Source: Linum tenue (lineage: Eukaryota > Streptophyta > Magnoliopsida > Malpighiales > Linaceae). From it: a stretch of DNA of 64,000 bases. Made by a program: the position numbers and the translations under genes. The notes under the pieces are model-generated. The model did not search any database. It was not told where the DNA came from and worked only from the letters and a program-made list of their open reading frames with translations. Every line of letters begins with the position of its first letter. Position 1 is the first letter of the stretch. Of the stretch, positions 11,758 through 22,556 are shown one piece after another. Location: NCBI GenBank assembly GCA_946122785.1, contig CAMGYJ010000003.1, positions 32,567,811-32,631,810 on the forward strand, given 5' to 3'.

Positions 11758-13017
11758 ATGACACGTAGCCAGTCGGGAGGTTTACTGCCGTTGGATCCAG
11801 AGATTGAACGCACCTGCCACCAACTTCGGAGACAACAGCGAGCTAGACTGGCTACGGTGGAGCGCATAGACGGCCATTTGAGCAGCGAGTCCGAGGACGA
11901 GTACGAGATGGAAGGTGATCACAACCCACCTCCGGTGAATCAGCTCTTGGGGAACGACCCCAATCCCCAGGGAGATGGGGTTCATCATCATCCACCACCA
12001 CCGGGTCCCACCTTGGAATACTACTACACTCCACGGATTGCTGACATCCGCCCGGTCATCCTCTATCCGCCCATTCCAGCAAACAACTTCGAGATCAAGC
12101 CATGCTGGATTCAACTCATTACATCCTCTATCCAGTTCCATGGCTTGAAGGATGAGGAAGCCCGGGTGCACCTTTCCCGTTTTCTGCAGCTGACAAACGG
12201 GTTCAAGCTGAACGGTGTCCCGGATGACGCAATCCGCCTTCACCTTTTCCCCCATTCTCTGGCGGGGAATGCTAAGAGGTGGTTGGAGACCCAGCCCCCA
12301 TTGTCCATCACTTCTTGGGACGATCTGGCAGACAAGTTCGTGCACAGGTACTATCCGGCATCGAAGACCCTAGAGATTCAGCGGGAGATCACTCACTTCC
12401 GCCAAGAGCCAGACGAGTCACTTCGTGATGCATGGGAGCGGTACATGGGATATTTCTGGCAGTGTCCCCATCATGGCTTCAGTGATGCATTCACAGTGGG
12501 GAACTTCTACAGTGCTCTCTCCCCGGACAGCCAGAGGGTGATTGAGTCTCTATGCGCAGGAGGGGATATTCTCACTAAGACTCCACCCGAGCTGAACCAG
12601 ATGATCAGTACCCTGGCTGCCCGAGATCATTCCTGGGGGCAGAGCAGCAGAGGCCGAAATTCCCGGGATCGTGGTGTGCACGCTATGGAGGCCAGGTCCG
12701 GGTTAGAGCAGCAGGTGGCTGAGTTGGTGCAGACATTGAAGCAGCCCAGCAGTCTTCTTCCGGGCCGAGGTACAGCTACGCCTCCAGTAGCTCAGTGTCA
12801 GTGGTGTGAGAGTCCGAATCATCTGGTGGAGGACTGTCAGGCTATGAGGGAGTCCTCTACTCCCCAAGAGCAGGTGGACTTCATCGCCAATGCTCGGCGC
12901 CTTGACCCATATAGCAACACCTACAATGAGGGATGGCGCCAGCATCCCAACTTTGCCTGGAGCAGCAACACCACTAAACCACCTGGTTTCCCAGCACCAG
13001 CGGGTGGTTTTCAGTAG
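11758..13017 (+). pseudogene. Athila gag (nucleocapsid) open frame
   Basis: The frame encodes 419 residues up to an in-frame TAG at 13015. Residues about 120-290 form the retrotransposon Gag domain (FHGLKDEEARVHLSRFLQL, AKRWLETQPP, WDDLADKFVHRYYP, IQREITHFRQ). A CCHC knuckle follows (C-QW-C-ESPN-H-LVED-C) near residue 345. The start ATG at 11758 directly follows the leader behind the PBS. The frame continues unchanged past the stop into protease, so gag and pol were a single open frame before the stops arose. Confidence 0.85.
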
Positions 13018-13947
13018 AGGCAGCCCTTCCAGGCTAGGTAGGAGCCACCACCACAGCAGCAGCCCTACCAGCCTAGGCAGGGGCAGCCATTCCAGCAGCC
13101 CCAGCGCCAGTATGCCCAGCCTCCAGCAGCCACAGCTCCAGATAATCAGATGGCTGATCTGAAGAATATTTTGCAGGCATTCATGACTACCAGCCAGGCG
13201 AATTTCACGAGGATGGATCAGAACATAGCCTCACCGGAGGCAGGCCAGAGAAACCAAGGTGCCATTCTGCAAGATCTACAGAATCAGATTGGGAGCTTAG
13301 CTCGTCAGAACACTACCAGGGCACCGGGGACTCTGCCTGCCACCACTATTCCAAACCCTCGTCAACCTCACCAGCAGCTGGACGCCATCACCACCAGGAG
13401 TGGCAAGACCATATCTGCTGCTCCTGCCCAGCCCAGGCGAGACGAGCCACTACCTGCTTCAACACCTCCAGCTGATAATGCAGAAGTGGGGGAAGGCAGC
13501 GAAGCACCTGCTCCCAAGCCGCAGCTTGTGGTTAAGGAGCATATACCCCAACTGCCCTTCCCCACTCGACTTCATAAAGACAAGCTGGAGACAGAGTTTG
13601 CCAAGTTCATGGCACTGTTGAAGCAGGTCAACATCAGCATGCCGTTCGTGGAGGCACTGTCGAAGATGCCCAAGTATGCCAAGTTCATGAAAGACCTCCT
13701 CACCAACAAGAAGAAACTTGGGGATCTTTCGACAGTGATGCTAAGCGAGGAGTGTTCTGCTATCCTGCAGAACAAGCTGCCCGAGAAGCGCAAAGACCCA
13801 GGGAGTTTCACTATCCCTCTTGTTATTGGCAGCATGCATGTAGGAAAGTCCTTGGCGGATCTAGGCGCTAGTATAAATGTCATGCCTTACAAATTGTTTA
13901 AGAAGCTAGACCTAGGTGAACCTAGAGCTACTAGGATGAGCATTTAG
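13018..13947 (+). pseudogene. Gag C-terminus and aspartic protease
   Basis: This is the same reading frame as gag, behind TAG 13015 and a second TAG at 13039. It starts with a Gln/Pro-rich linker and a MADLKNILQAFMTT block. It ends with the protease region containing GSMHVGKSLADLGASINVMP, where DLGAS is the Athila form of the catalytic Asp motif. A third TAG at 13945 interrupts the protease, and LADRSIVHPRG continues in frame after it. Confidence 0.8.
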
Positions 13948-15429
13948 TTAGCTGATCGTTCCATCGTGCATCCTAGGGGTATCATTGAAGATCTGCTTGT
14001 TAATGTTGGTGCATTCGCATATCCTGTTGACTTTGTTATTTTGGATATAAATGAAGATGTGGATGTGCCTTTGATTTTGGGTAGACCGTTTTTCGCCACC
14101 GCCAAGGCACTCATTGATGTGCATAGTGGTAAATTGATCCTGCGTGCTGGTGATGAACAGGCTACTTTTTCTGTGTATGAAAATGGGAAACACTCTCATT
14201 TGCATGATGACATAGATTACTGTGACGTGCTTACTGATTTTGAGACCGCACTCGTCATCACGAGTGCGGGTACTGATGATGCTCTTGAGCGTTGTATTTT
14301 GCTAGGTGAGCAGGCATCGCAGGAGCCGCAGCTGGCGGAGCAGTTGGCCGCGTTGGAGAGTGGCCCATTCTTGGAGGGCGACATGCTGTTTAAACCGATC
14401 TCATCCTCCACCCGCATCACTACCTCCTTGGAGGAACCACCAGAGCTGGAGCTTAAGCCCCTCCCTCCTCATTTAGAGTATGCATTTCTCCGGGAGGGGA
14501 ATAAGCTGCCAGTCATCATCAGCTCGACCCTCACACCCGAGCAGAAGAACAGACTGGTGGCCTTGCTGAAGCAGTACGAGCGAGCTTTAGCATGGAAGAT
14601 CATAGACATCCGGGGGATCAGCCCCTCCTTCTGCTCCCACCGGATACTGTTGGAGGATGAGATGCGGCCAGTGAGACAGCCGCAGAGGAGATTAACACCG
14701 AACCTGGAGGCTGTGGTTCGGGCAGAGATCGTGAAGCTGATGGACGCGGGGATCATCTTCGCCATTTGTGATAGCGAGTGGGTCAGTCCCACCCAAGTGG
14801 TACCCAAGAAGGGTGGGATGACCGTGGTGCCTAACAAGAAGAACGAGCTCATCCCGATGCGCACGGTGACTGGGTACCGTGTTTGCATCGATTATCGGCG
14901 TCTCAACGACGCCACTCGGAAGGACCATTTCCCGCTGCCGTTCATTGATCAGATGCTGGAGAGATTGGCGGGGCACGAGTTCTACTGTTTCTTGGATGGG
15001 ATGTCTGGGTACTTTCAGATCCCTATTGCACCGGAGGACCAGGCGAAGACCACTTTCACCTGCCCCATCGGCACATTTGCCTACCGGAGGATTCCATTCG
15101 GGCTATGCAATGCCCCGGCCACTTTTCAGCGATGCATGCTCGCCATCTTCGACCGTCTGGTCGGCGAGATTAGGGAGGTATTTATGGACGATTTCTTGGT
15201 TTATGGAGACTCATTCTCTCACTGTCTCCATAACCTGGAACTTGTTCTTAAACGGTGTGAAGAAACGAACCTGCCACTTAGTTGGGAGAAGTGTCACTTC
15301 ATGGTTCGAGAAGGCATAGTTCTTGGGCATAAGATCTCCAAGATGGGGATTGAGGTGGACAGAGCAAAATTGAGACTATCAGCAAGCTGCCTCCTCCTAC
15401 ATCTGTTAAGGGGATCCGGAGTTTTTTAG
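13948..15429 (+). pseudogene. Protease end and reverse transcriptase
   Basis: The frame continues protease (LGRPFFATAKALIDV) into reverse transcriptase. Recognisable blocks are WVSPTQVVPKKGG, VCIDYRRLNDATRKDHFPLP, FLDGMSGYFQIPI, FGLCNAPATFQRCM and the catalytic FMDDF at 15181-15195. A one-base loss in an A-run near 15368-15373 shifts the frame and ends the product at 15429; homology continues in the next frame. Confidence 0.85.
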
Positions 15430-16412
15430 GCCATGCAGGGTTCTACAAGCGGTTCATCAAGGATTTCTCGAAGATCGCCCTGCCCCTGACTAAGCTTCTA
15501 GAGAAGGATGCCCCCTTCCAGTTCACTGATGCTTGCACAGCGGCTTTTAAAACCTTGAAGGAGAAGCTCACCCAAGCTCCTATCATGGTTGTTCCTGACT
15601 GGTCCCTACCATTTGAGCTGATGTGCGACGCCAGTGACTTTGCTGTTGGAGCTGTTTTGGGGCAGAGGCGAGATCAACACTTCCGACCTATCTACTACGC
15701 CTCGAAGACCCTCAATGATGCCCAAGAGAACTACACCACCACAGAGAAGGAGTTGCTCGCAGTGGTGTTTGCCTTCGACAAGTTTCGTCCCTATCTGGTA
15801 TTGTCCCATGTGACCGTGTATACAGATCACTCTGCGATTCGATACCTGATGAGCAAGGCCGATGCCAAGCCTAGGCTCATACGATGGATCTTATTATTGC
15901 AGGAGTTTGATATTGAGATTCGGGACAAGAAGGGAGCGGAGAATGTAGCAGCTGATCACCTCTCCCGGTTGGACGCACCTCCTACGGACAACCTCGTGGA
16001 GGAGATCAACGACTCCTTCCCAGATGAGAGACTGATGATGATGTGCCTGGTGGAGAGTGTCACCCCCTGGTATTCTGATTTTGGGAACTATTTGGTGGGC
16101 CAGCAGCTGCCCAAGGGGATGACAACTCACACCAAGAGGAAGTTTTTCTCCGATCTGAAGCATTACTTCTGGGATGACCCTCATCTTTTTCGGATCGGAG
16201 CCGACGGGATCATCCGTCGTTGTGTTATGGAGAGTGAGATGGCGGGCATTCTATCTCACTGTCATGAGGGACCTACTGGCGGTCACCACGGAGGAAACCG
16301 CACGGCGAGGAAGGTGCTCCAATCGGGCTTTTACTGGCCCACGCTCTTCAAGGATGCAGACGCCTTCGCACGCAGGTGCGACCGATGCCAGAGGTCAGGT
16401 AACAAGCTTTGA
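15374..16412 (+). pseudogene. RNase H and integrase zinc-binding region
   Basis: In the shifted frame the connection domain is followed by RNase H ([56 protein letters not shown]). The integrase HHCC zinc-binding domain comes next ([17 protein letters not shown] ... CDRCQRS). The frame stops at 16410-16412, where a second frame change moves homology to the integrase frame. Confidence 0.8.
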
Positions 16413-17350
16413 TGTCAGGGGTACCGATGCCCCAGAATGTGTTTATAACTTGTGAAATTTTTGATGTCAGGGGTATCGACTTCATGGGCCCCTTCCCTCC
16501 ATCTTTTGGCAATACCTATATTCTGGTTGCTGTTGACTACGTCTCCAGGTGGGCTGAGGCGCAAGCTTTGCCCACTAATGATGCTAGACGTGTTTGTGGT
16601 TTTCTGAAGCAGCTATTCTCCCGGTTCGGGACACCTAGAGCCATCATAAGCGATCGAGGCACCCACTTTCAGGGCCAATTTGATAAACTACTGTCTCGCT
16701 ATTGTGTGACTCACAAGGTGCCCGTGGCCTATCATCCTCAGACCAGTGGCCAGGCCGAGCTGACGAACCGGGAGCTCAAGCGGATCCTGGAGAAGACGGT
16801 GGATCAGTCCCGCAAGGATTGGTCCACCAAGCTCGATGATGCTCTCTGGGCGTATCGCACTGCCTACAAGACACCCATTGGTACTTCACCGTACCGGCTT
16901 GTCTATGGAAAGGCATGCCATTTGCCCGTAGAGCTAGAGTACAAGGCCTTCTGGGCCCTTAAGCTGCTCAACTTGGATGTTAGTGTTGCAGGTGTTGAGC
17001 GCAAAATGCAGATGTTGGAGCTGGAAGAGTGGCGTTACCACGCCTATGAGAACACCAAGCTGTACAAGGAGCGCACTAAGAGCCTGCACGATGCACGGTT
17101 GCGGGGTCCGAAAGAGTTTCAGGTTGGTGATCGAGTTCTCCTCTATAACTCTCGCCTGAAGCTCTTTCCCGGAAAACTCCGTTCCCGGTGGTCTAGACCG
17201 TTCACGGTCACCCAGGTGTTCCCCTATGGCACGATTGAGATTGCCAACCCGCAAACTGAGTCGTTTAAAGTGAATGGCCATCGTCTCAAGCTCTACCTGG
17301 GAGACGAGGTCGAACGTGCGGAGTTGGTGGTGGAGCTCGCGGACCCTTAG
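16409..17350 (+). pseudogene. Integrase catalytic core and C-terminus
   Basis: Motifs are the first Asp in [11 protein letters not shown], the second Asp in [13 protein letters not shown] and the Glu in [13 protein letters not shown], giving the DDE triad. The Athila tail [18 protein letters not shown] and an SH3-like end ([20 protein letters not shown]) follow. The frame is open to a natural TAG at 17348-17350. The 16-bp sequence at its start (16408-16423) recurs at 16460-16475, suggesting a local copying error that also caused the frame change. Confidence 0.8.
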
Positions 17351-17639
17351 TTCCGCCATGGGCGTCCAGCTAAAAGACGGTAAAGAAGCGCTTGTGGGGA
17401 GGCAACCCCACCACGGTTTGCATTTCTTTTTCCCTTTTTTCTGAGTTTTTGTGTCGTGTCGAGTCAGTTGCATGTCTGTAGTGAAGTTCGGTCGTCTGTG
17501 ATGCCTCGTTTTGGTGTTTTCGTGCAGGAGAGGTGGAAATTTTGGGCGAATGAGATTTTTGGCCGATTGGGGGGAAATACCCGGTCGTGGTCGGGTATTT
17601 TGGCCCACGATCGGGACCCCCTCTGTTTCTCGGGGTGAA
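17351..17639 (+). other. Untranslated region behind Athila pol
   Basis: No gene is present. The 'cgcttgtggggaggcaacccc' type block at about 17388-17410 is a known landmark behind pol in Athila elements (whole block not quoted). The first 'gggaaatacccggtcgtggtc' style palindromic motifs appear from 17570 and lead into the tandem array. Confidence 0.6.
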
Positions 17640-17995
17640 AAAAGGGAAATACCCGACCTCGTCCCAAAAATACCCGACCGGGTATTTTTGGTTCGAGGCC
17701 GGGGATTCCCAAGGCCTTGAACGCAGCGTTTTCCAAAAATACCCGACCTCATCCCAAAATTACCCGACCGGGTATTTTTGGTTCGAGGCCGGGGATTTTC
17801 AAGGCCTTGCATGCAGCGTTTCCCAAAAATACCCGACCTTGACCCAAAATTACCCGACCGGGTATTTTTGGCTCAAGGCCGGGTATATTATTGCACTCGA
17901 TACGCTGCGTTTAAAACCCCCCGGTCGTGGGATCAAAAATACCCGACCGGGTATTTTTGAGGCCCGACCGAGGATTTTTGCTATTTAAAGCAAAC
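17640..17995 (+). repeat. 90-bp tandem array with palindromic core
   Basis: Four copies of the core AAAATACCCGACCGGGTATT start near 17671, 17761, 17851 and 17940 (first base of 'tacccg'), giving periods of 90, 90 and 89 bp. The copies diverge by a few bases each. The core has 10-bp arms (AAAATACCCG / CGGGTATTTT) around AC. Similar palindromes occur in the U3 of the 5' LTR. A TATA-like TATTTAAAG follows the last copy. Arrays in the 3' untranslated region of plant gypsy elements are known to seed satellite DNA. Confidence 0.85.
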
Positions 17996-18375
17996 CCCCG
18001 GTCAGTTTCTCTCTCTACCCTCATTTTCCAAAAAATTTCCTCTCTTCCTCTCAAATCCTCTCCCCTCTCTCCTCTTTGGCCGCCGCCGGCTGCCCCTTCC
18101 GCCATCGGCCGCCTCCGGTCGTCGCCGGTCACTTTCCGGCGAGCCTCCCGGGCGCATTTTTGGCTCCCTCTCGCGTCCGTCACCCATTTCTAGCGCCCTA
18201 GCTACAGTTCTATTTGCGTTTCCAGGTGTGTTTCTTGTTAATTACTCTTTTCCTGGAAAATCGAACTGTAGATTGTAGGACCGAGAATTGTGTTTGCATG
18301 CCTGATTTTGAGTAGGGTGAGGGATGCTTTGAGTATGCATGGATTTATATGTGGTATATGTGATGCCCGTGTACT
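17996..18375 (+). other. CT-rich and GC-rich tail, origin unclear
   Basis: A pyrimidine-rich stretch (18005-18080) is followed by a GC-rich part (18080-18160) and ordinary sequence to the LINE junction. It looks like a transcript leader behind the TATA-like box at 17985, but it does not match the R/U5 of the 5' LTR. It may be the start of a different LTR or remaining 3' untranslated sequence. The open frames here are artefacts of composition. Confidence 0.35.
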
Positions 18376-18419
18376 TAATGTGGTTGGTTCTGTGGTCTTG
18401 CCTTGATTCCGGTTGAGTT

Positions 18420-19014
18420 GCTTGCGATTCGACCGGCTGTGCCTATTACTGTTAGCCTTGCTTCATTTGCTGTCCATGAACCACCACCCATCTCTTGCAA
18501 TAATCTCCTTATGCTTATGCATACTACTCCAATTTCTGTTTGTATTGTATTCGCCTCTTCGATCTTTTGAATAAGGGGTAAGCAATCTGACTCAAGGATT
18601 GGTTGTGCCACACTAAACTGTTTCGCTAGCTGCAACCCGTACTCCGCCGCCAATACCTCACCCATTTCAACATCCTTGTTCCCAGCAATTTTCTTCGTTG
18701 TTGCAAGAAAAAAATGTCCCACCTTGTCCTCGGATGACAACACCTGGGCTCACTCCATCAATCGCATTGAAGCCGACATTAGTGTTTACCTTAAAGCACC
18801 CCTGATATGGCTTCTTCCACACCTCATTCTTCTGGTTCCTTGACTCTATTTGTTGCCTAGCTTGATGTTTTTTGTAATCATCAAGGTAGTTTCTTGCTTG
18901 CATCACAATCTGGTCCTCATTCAGCTTCTTCCCATTGAATAATTGGGCATTCCTCTCATTCCACAAAAAACCACATAAGCACACTCCAAATTTCCAGCTT
19001 TTCTTCATTCTCAT
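18420..19014 (-). pseudogene. LINE RNase H domain
   Basis: Minus-strand frames contain CGFLWNERNAQLFNGKK, FKVNTNVGFNAIDGVSPGVV (start of RNase H, with the usual first Asp read as Asn) and MGEVLAAEYGLQLAKQF. This matches the C-terminal RNase H of plant LINEs. A frame change lies near 18700. Confidence 0.65.
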
Positions 19015-19093
19015 AAGCCATTACGTTCTTCAACCATTGAAAGCAATCTTGTGTTGGGCGATAGTTAAAGTAGTCAGCAACCTCAAACCCCTT

Positions 19094-19846
19094 CTAGATG
19101 CGGAATGTCCAAGAATAGTCCCCAAACAAATGAAATTGTGTCTCCCGTAGATCGCAAAACGGACACTTATCTCCACGCTTTTCACTTTTAAGGCTGATAT
19201 GGTCACCTGTTGGGAGCACCTCCTTCGCAAACTTCCATAGAAAGTGTTTATTCTTCGTTGCAACGTCCATTGACCACAACTTCTTCCATACCAATTCTTC
19301 TCCTGCCGGTTCTATCCCCATCTCCTCCTTCTGTACCTGCAGCTAGTGGTAGTATCTTTCACACGCCAAGTATCCCCATTAACACTCGAGCTCCAAATGA
19401 GCCGATCATGTTCTTGAATGCCACATAGTGGGATCTGTAAAATACACTTGTGACTGGACTACATCACTTGTGAAGCAGCTTTCCAGCAGCGCCTTGTCCC
19501 AACCCTCCGTGATTGGATTTATTAACTCACTAACACAATAATCAACTGGTAGCCCTCTAGGCGGCGACATAACAAAACCTTCAGGACTATTAGGTAGCCA
19601 TTTATCCCCCTAGATTCTCACCATCTCCCCATTTCCTATTCGCCAGCGCAACCCACTATGGAGAAAATCTTGTACCGACATCAAGCTTCCCCATATGAAA
19701 CTAGGTTTGTATCTGATGCATGCCTCCAAGATAGAAGAATTCTTATGGTAATTAGCTCGAATGATTCTAGCAATCGGTGAGTTGGGTCGTTGATATAGAT
19801 TTGAAATCTGTTTTGCAAGGAGAGCCACATTAAAACCACGCAAATC
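19094..19846 (-). pseudogene. LINE RT C-terminal and zinc-ribbon region
   Basis: Frames at 19610-19846 (FNVALLAKQ, YHKNSSILEACI, PSFIWGSLM, LRWRIGNGEMVRI) and 19094-19321 (KHFLWKFAKEVLPTGDHI, CPFCDLRETQFHLF) match the region behind the polymerase in plant LINEs, including the zf-RVT zinc ribbon. The MITE at 19855-20456 separates this from the upstream part. Confidence 0.7.
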
Positions 19847-19854
19847 CCGGAAAC

Positions 19855-20456
19855 TAGGGCTGCAAATGAGCCAAGCCGCTTGCGAGCAACTCATGGTTGG
19901 AATCAGAAAAAATCGTTTGATACTCGGCTCGTTATTTAACAAGCCGACTCGTGAGCCGACTCGTTAGTAAACAAGTCAAGCTTGAGCAAGACCATGCTCA
20001 GCTTGATAAGTTTATGAGCTAGCTTGACTCGGTGGCTTGTTGAGCTAAGCTCACAAGCTGGCTTGTTTAGAGCTTGTGGAAGGATTAATTACTCTTCTGA
20101 ACATGAACATTATCTTGTCAATAGGATGTGTATGGAATTTAGCTGTTATTTTTAGTTTCTATTGTTCTTTTTATCATTTAAATTCTTATTATGTACACAT
20201 TTTTCAGCAAGAATGATTTCAAATCGAGCTCATTTTGAGCCGAGCTTGTACTCAGTTTGACAAGTTGTGTTAATGAGCATTTACTGAGCTTTACCAAGTC
20301 GAGCTCTAACTGGATTATTTTTAATCAAGCCAAACTCGAGCTTGAGCTAGATTATCAAAATTCGAGTTTGAGCTGAGCTCGAGTTGAAAAATTTACAAAC
20401 GATCCGAGCTCAAGCTAAGCAAAAACTCGATTCGACTTGCCTCGTTTGCAGCCCTA
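19855..20456. mobile_element. hAT MITE (602 bp) inside the LINE
   Basis: The terminal inverted repeat begins TAGGGCTGCAAATGAG on the left and TAGGGCTGCAAACGAG read inward from the right. It is flanked by a perfect 8-bp duplication CCGGAAAC at 19847-19854 and 20457-20464. The interior is built of 'gagctcgag' style words and has no coding capacity. TAGGG ends and 8-bp duplications mark the hAT superfamily. LINE sequence resumes on both sides. Confidence 0.9.
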
Positions 20457-20647
20457 CCGGAAACCCACTCCACCTTCCATCTTGGGACAGACCAGCTCCT
20501 CCCTTCTGATCCAGTGGACCCTTCTTTCCGAACCTTGCTGCCCCCACAAGAATGTCGTAATCAGACTATGTACCTGGTTGATGATACCATCCAAGATCTT
20601 GAAAACCGACATAGCGTACGATAATTGAGCCTGGAAAACTCACTTTA

Positions 20648-21856
20648 TCAGAACTTCTCTCGCCGCAACCGACATAACTTGTTCCTTCCACCTTTCATCT
20701 TCTTGCAGACCCAATCTACTAATTCCTCAAAGAGTTCTTTCTTCGATCTACCAGTTGTGGCCGCTAGGCCCAGGTAATTTTCGTGCTTCTCTACCATAGT
20801 CATTCCCAACATTCCTCCGACTATCAATCTATTCCGTAGTAATACGCTCTTGCTAAAAGACACTTCGGACTTCTGATAACTCACCAGTTGCCCGGATTCT
20901 CGTTCATAGTCGGCCAAAATCCCTTCAACATAATGCATCCACGCTGTGTCTCCCTACTAAAGAAAATGCAGTCATTAGCGAAAAACAAGCGCCCCTACAG
21001 CTGGCCTTAGTCCATGTAAGCGTTTCTCCTTAATAGCTTTATTTGTGTATGCTGACAAACCTTCCGCGCAAAGAAGGGAAAAGATATGGGGAAAGTGGGT
21101 CCCCTTGCCATAAGTTCGTAACCCTCTGCTTGGTGTGAACTATTGCGACTGATGTCCATTTTCCAGAACAAAGTATGTTACTAAACACACACACAACATA
21201 ACCTGTTGAATCCATGTCTCATCAAACCCCATCTTTCTCATAACTCCCTCCAATAAATGTCATTCAACCCGGTCATACGCCTTTGCCATATCAATCTTTG
21301 CAGAGAAGTAGCCAACCCTTCATTTTGTCATCTTCTTCATCATATGGAAGCATTCAACCGTCGTTATCACGTTGTCGATAATATACCTTCTCGGCACAAA
21401 AGCGCTCTGCGCAGGTGAGATTATCTTATCCAGGAGACCTTTCAACCGATTAGCTAGCACCTTCGATGCCATCTTGTAAATTACATTGCACAAACTAATC
21501 GGTCGGAACTCCTTTTGTGAGAAATGAGTTTTTACTTTAGATATTAATGCTATGAGTGTATGATTTATTCCTGGCGGCTTAGCCCCTTCCTCGATAATTC
21601 CCTTGACCGTAGCAACTACATCATCCGCCACCACCTCCCAATATGTCCGAAATAAGAGTACCGGTAAACCCCCTGCCCCAGGCGCCTTCCGAGCTCCCAT
21701 TTGCTTCAACGCTGCCCCCACTTCCTCTCTAGTAACCTGCTTTATCAGCTCGGCATTATCTTCTGTTCCAACCAATTTTTGTATAGAGTCTCGGACCATC
21801 GTTTCATTTAGCACCTCGCCAGCAGAAAAAGTGGCACAAAAGAGTATTAGAGACAA
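20648..21856 (-). pseudogene. LINE reverse transcriptase
   Basis: The frame at 21320-21856 holds RT blocks (MGARKAPGAGGLPVLLF, INHTLIALISKVK, FRPISLCNVIYKMASKVLA, PAQSAFVPRRYIIDNV). The frame at 20648-20938 continues after the FADD box (YVEGILADYERESGQLVS). The catalytic box reads L-F-F-A-N-D, so the first Asp has become Asn. Stops and frame changes separate the blocks. Confidence 0.75.
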
Positions 21857-22259
21857 TCAGTAGCATTCTTTGTTCCCAAAAACCAATGTCCCTCTTCATC
21901 ACGCAACCACTTAATTGTGTTTCTTTTTCTACGGGCAGAAGCTTTCCTATGAAAGAAATTTGTGTTCTTATCCCCACTCTTCAACCAATGCGTATGTGAC
22001 CTCTATTGCCGGTATTGTTCTTCTTCTTCCTCAAGCTAATCAAGTTCAGTTTCCAGTTCCTTCTGCTATTTCAAAATTGTCTCAGTTTTCACTGATCTCT
22101 CCAAATCCTTAAGAGCTCCTCCAATCCAGTCACTTTTCTTTTTGAAGTTTGGGAACGTCCTTCGATGCCAAGTGTCTAATTTCGTCATGCAGTGTTGATT
22201 TTTGACACAACATCAACACCGCTCTCTTCATTCCATGCTTCCTTGATCACACCTGCACA

Positions 22260-22556
22260 CTAAGTGTGGTTAGTCCAGAAAGGGTCGAAACGAAAGTTCC
22301 ATCCCCACTTTGGTTCCTCATCCTCATCACCACATGTCTTGCTAATAATGGGATGATGGTCTGATCTTCTCTTGTCCATATGACGCACCCTTGCTTCCTT
22401 GAACCGATCGCCCCATCTAATCGAGGCAAGGAAATGGTCAAATCTCTCTTCTATGAATCCGCCTCCTTGCTTGTTTTTCTCCCACATAAATTGATAACCT
22501 GAGAAGCCAAGATCATGAAGCTCAATATTGCCAATACAGTCTGCGAACGCTTCCAT
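22260..22556 (-). pseudogene. LINE endonuclease C-terminal part
   Basis: The frame contains LGFSGYQFMWEKN, ERFDHFLASIRWGDRF and RRSDHHPII. The SDHxPI motif carries the catalytic His of the AP-type endonuclease that nicks target DNA for L1 insertion. The N-terminal half lies upstream in other frames or is lost. Confidence 0.65.

Larger units (their letters stand above)
10267..18375 (+). mobile_element. Athila-lineage Ty3/gypsy retrotransposon, 3' LTR missing
   Basis: The order is 5' LTR (10267-11609), tRNA-Asp primer site (11616-11633), gag, protease, reverse transcriptase, RNase H, integrase (11758-17350) and a long 3' untranslated region with a tandem array. The Athila assignment rests on the PBS sequence, the DLGASIN protease motif, the integrase tail ([13 protein letters not shown]) and the 'ggaggcaacccc' block just after the pol stop. 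Coding is one original frame broken by three TAG codons and two frame changes. No second copy of the LTR is found downstream; the sequence runs into a LINE near 18.4 kb. The element is therefore truncated and cannot be dated by LTR comparison. Confidence 0.85.

Noticed and set aside
11782..12345. A 187-codon minus-strand frame opposite gag
   Set aside because: The plus strand encodes a clear Gag domain; the minus frame has no motif and is a shadow.
16934..17812. A 292-codon minus-strand open frame with repeated NTRSGIFG-like words
   Set aside because: It is the shadow of the integrase gene and the 90-bp palindromic array on the other strand; the repeats in the product simply mirror the DNA array.
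17911..18193. Overlapping open frames in the GC-rich tail of the Athila element
   Set aside because: Frames are open on both strands because of composition; there is no motif and no consistent start.
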